Shown in pieces: positions 12,232-13,028 of a DNA stretch of 13,028 nt. The DNA comes from Clostridium sp. CAG:167 (GTDB lineage: Bacteria; Bacillota; Clostridia; Lachnospirales; Lachnospiraceae), in contig HF998353.1 of assembly GCA_000433735.1 (NCBI GenBank), forward strand, positions 31,993 to 45,020. Direction: 5' to 3'. The notes below the pieces were generated by a model. It ran no database searches. It was not told the DNA's origin and saw nothing but the letters and a program-made list of their open reading frames with translations. The translations under genes and the position numbers were made by a program. The number at the start of each line of letters is the position of its first letter. Positions within the stretch are counted from its first letter, which is position 1.

Positions 12232-13028
12232 TTCCGTCTCCATTCACTTTTTCACATTCCTGTAAAAGACTAAAAATCTTCTGGGCAACCCGCAGTCCGT
12301 CCATAGCAGCAGACATAATACCGCCGGCATAACCGGCTCCTTCTCCACAGGGATACAGTCCCTGAAGGTCACCACTCTGAAACTCTTCATTGCGGAGGAT
12401 GCGCACCGGGGAAGAAGTTCTTGACTCCAGTCCCAGCACCAGGGTGTCCGGGTCATTAAAGCCTTTCATCTTATGGGAAAAACTTTCCATTCCGTCGATT
12501 ATACCATTTTTAATAAATTTTGGCAATGCTTTGTCCACTCTGGCCCGCTGCCATTCTCCCTTGACTTTTGGATTTAGTTTTTTCTCTTCTTCGTCCTGTA
12601 TTCCCTGCCGGAACGCTCCATAAGTCTGTACCGGTATTTTCCCCCGGCACAGCTGATACATCTGTCTTTCCAACTGGCGCTGGAATTCCACTCCCGCCAG
12701 TATATCCTCTGACCCAAAATCTTCTGGTTCTACCGAAACAACAATGGCACTGTTGGCGCGGCCGGAATCTCTTCCAGCATAACTCATCCCGTTTACTACC
12801 AGTCCCCCTTCTTCCGATGATGCGTTTACCACATAACCTCCGGGACACATACAGAAAGAATAAACACCTCTTCCATCCTTTGTTTTTCCTGTACATTTGT
12901 AAGGAGACGGCGGCAGGTGCAGATCCGTCATGCCGTACTGGATCCTGTCAATCTTTTCCTGGGTGTGTTCCACTCTCACACCCATAGCAAATGCCTTCTG
13001 CTCCATGGTAATAACCGCCTCTTTTAAC
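12221..13028 (-). CDS. NAD(P)/FAD-dependent dehydrogenase, COG2509-like (C-terminal half, runs off window)
   Basis: The reading frame is open to the right edge, so the gene starts outside the window; the ATG at 13006 is internal to the family's alignment (LKEAVITMEQKAFAMGVRVE). About 268 residues are visible, probably half of a protein near 530 residues. Features: AMGVRVEHTQEKIDRIQYG, the cysteine-bearing block YSFCMCPGGYVVNAS, and the C-terminal flavin-binding segment LYPCGEGAGYAGGIMSAAMDGLRVA, the typical GEGAGYAGGI signature of these uncharacterised FAD-dependent proteins. The N-terminal Rossmann motif is not in view. The last codons overlap proB, implying coupled translation. The substrate is unknown; the proline link is only by position. 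Confidence 0.88.
   Translation of the reverse strand, partial: LKEAVITMEQKAFAMGVRVEHTQEKIDRIQYGMTDLHLPPSPYKCTGKTKDGRGVYSFCMCPGGYVVNASSEEGGLVVNGMSYAGRDSGRANSAIVVSVEPEDFGSEDILAGVEFQRQLERQMYQLCRGKIPVQTYGAFRQGIQDEEEKKLNPKVKGEWQRARVDKALPKFIKNGIIDGMESFSHKMKGFNDPDTLVLGLESRTSSPVRILRNEEFQSGDLQGLYPCGEGAGYAGGIMSAAMDGLRVAQKIFSLLQECEKVNGDGNER

Noticed and set aside
1..13028. Search for CRISPR arrays, insertion sequences, phage genes, toxin-antitoxin pairs or tRNA genes
   Set aside because: None seen: no regularly spaced repeats, transposase or integrase motifs, tRNA cloverleaf or short toxin-like gene pair; all long frames are metabolic, housekeeping or chemotaxis genes or their antisense shadows.

Overview
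This window looks like the chromosome of an anaerobic, butyrate-forming Clostridia bacterium, most likely Lachnospiraceae. Evidence: moderate-to-low GC, strong AGGAGG-type ribosome binding sites, sigma-A-type promoters, a butyryl-CoA pathway gene cluster, a butyryl-CoA:acetate CoA-transferase, and a ProB without a PUA domain. No rRNA, tRNA, CRISPR array, insertion sequence or phage gene was seen. Genes are tightly packed; the longest non-coding stretch is about 220 bases (3615-3835).

Region 1 (1-3614, minus strand): one apparent operon read right to left: coaD (coenzyme A synthesis), thl (thiolase), crt (crotonase), hbd (3-hydroxybutyryl-CoA dehydrogenase) and the first codons of an acyl-CoA dehydrogenase, probably bcd. 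Together they carry two acetyl-CoA to butyryl-CoA. Short hairpins lie in the thl-crt and crt-hbd gaps.

Region 2 (3615-3835): a divergent control region with a near-consensus promoter for each direction. An 18-base near-palindrome matching the clostridial Rex (NADH-sensing repressor) operator at all but one defined position overlaps the -35 box of the coaD/thl promoter. Three T-rich repeats lie between the two promoters.

Region 3 (3836-5250, plus strand): but, the butyryl-CoA:acetate CoA-transferase that performs the last step to butyrate, followed by a bidirectional terminator.

Region 4 (5269-13028, minus strand): a housekeeping run read right to left: FAD-dependent dehydrogenase (partial), proB, a DUF896 protein, 5-formyltetrahydrofolate cyclo-ligase, a PlsC-type acyltransferase, alaS, and a methyl-accepting chemotaxis protein 17 bases after alaS. 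alaS is broken into two reading frames at a 20-base imperfect tandem duplication just after the CGGTH zinc motif of the editing domain.

No wholly new system was recognised. The points most worth a second look are the alaS break, the Rex-like operator, and coaD heading the butyrate operon opposite but.
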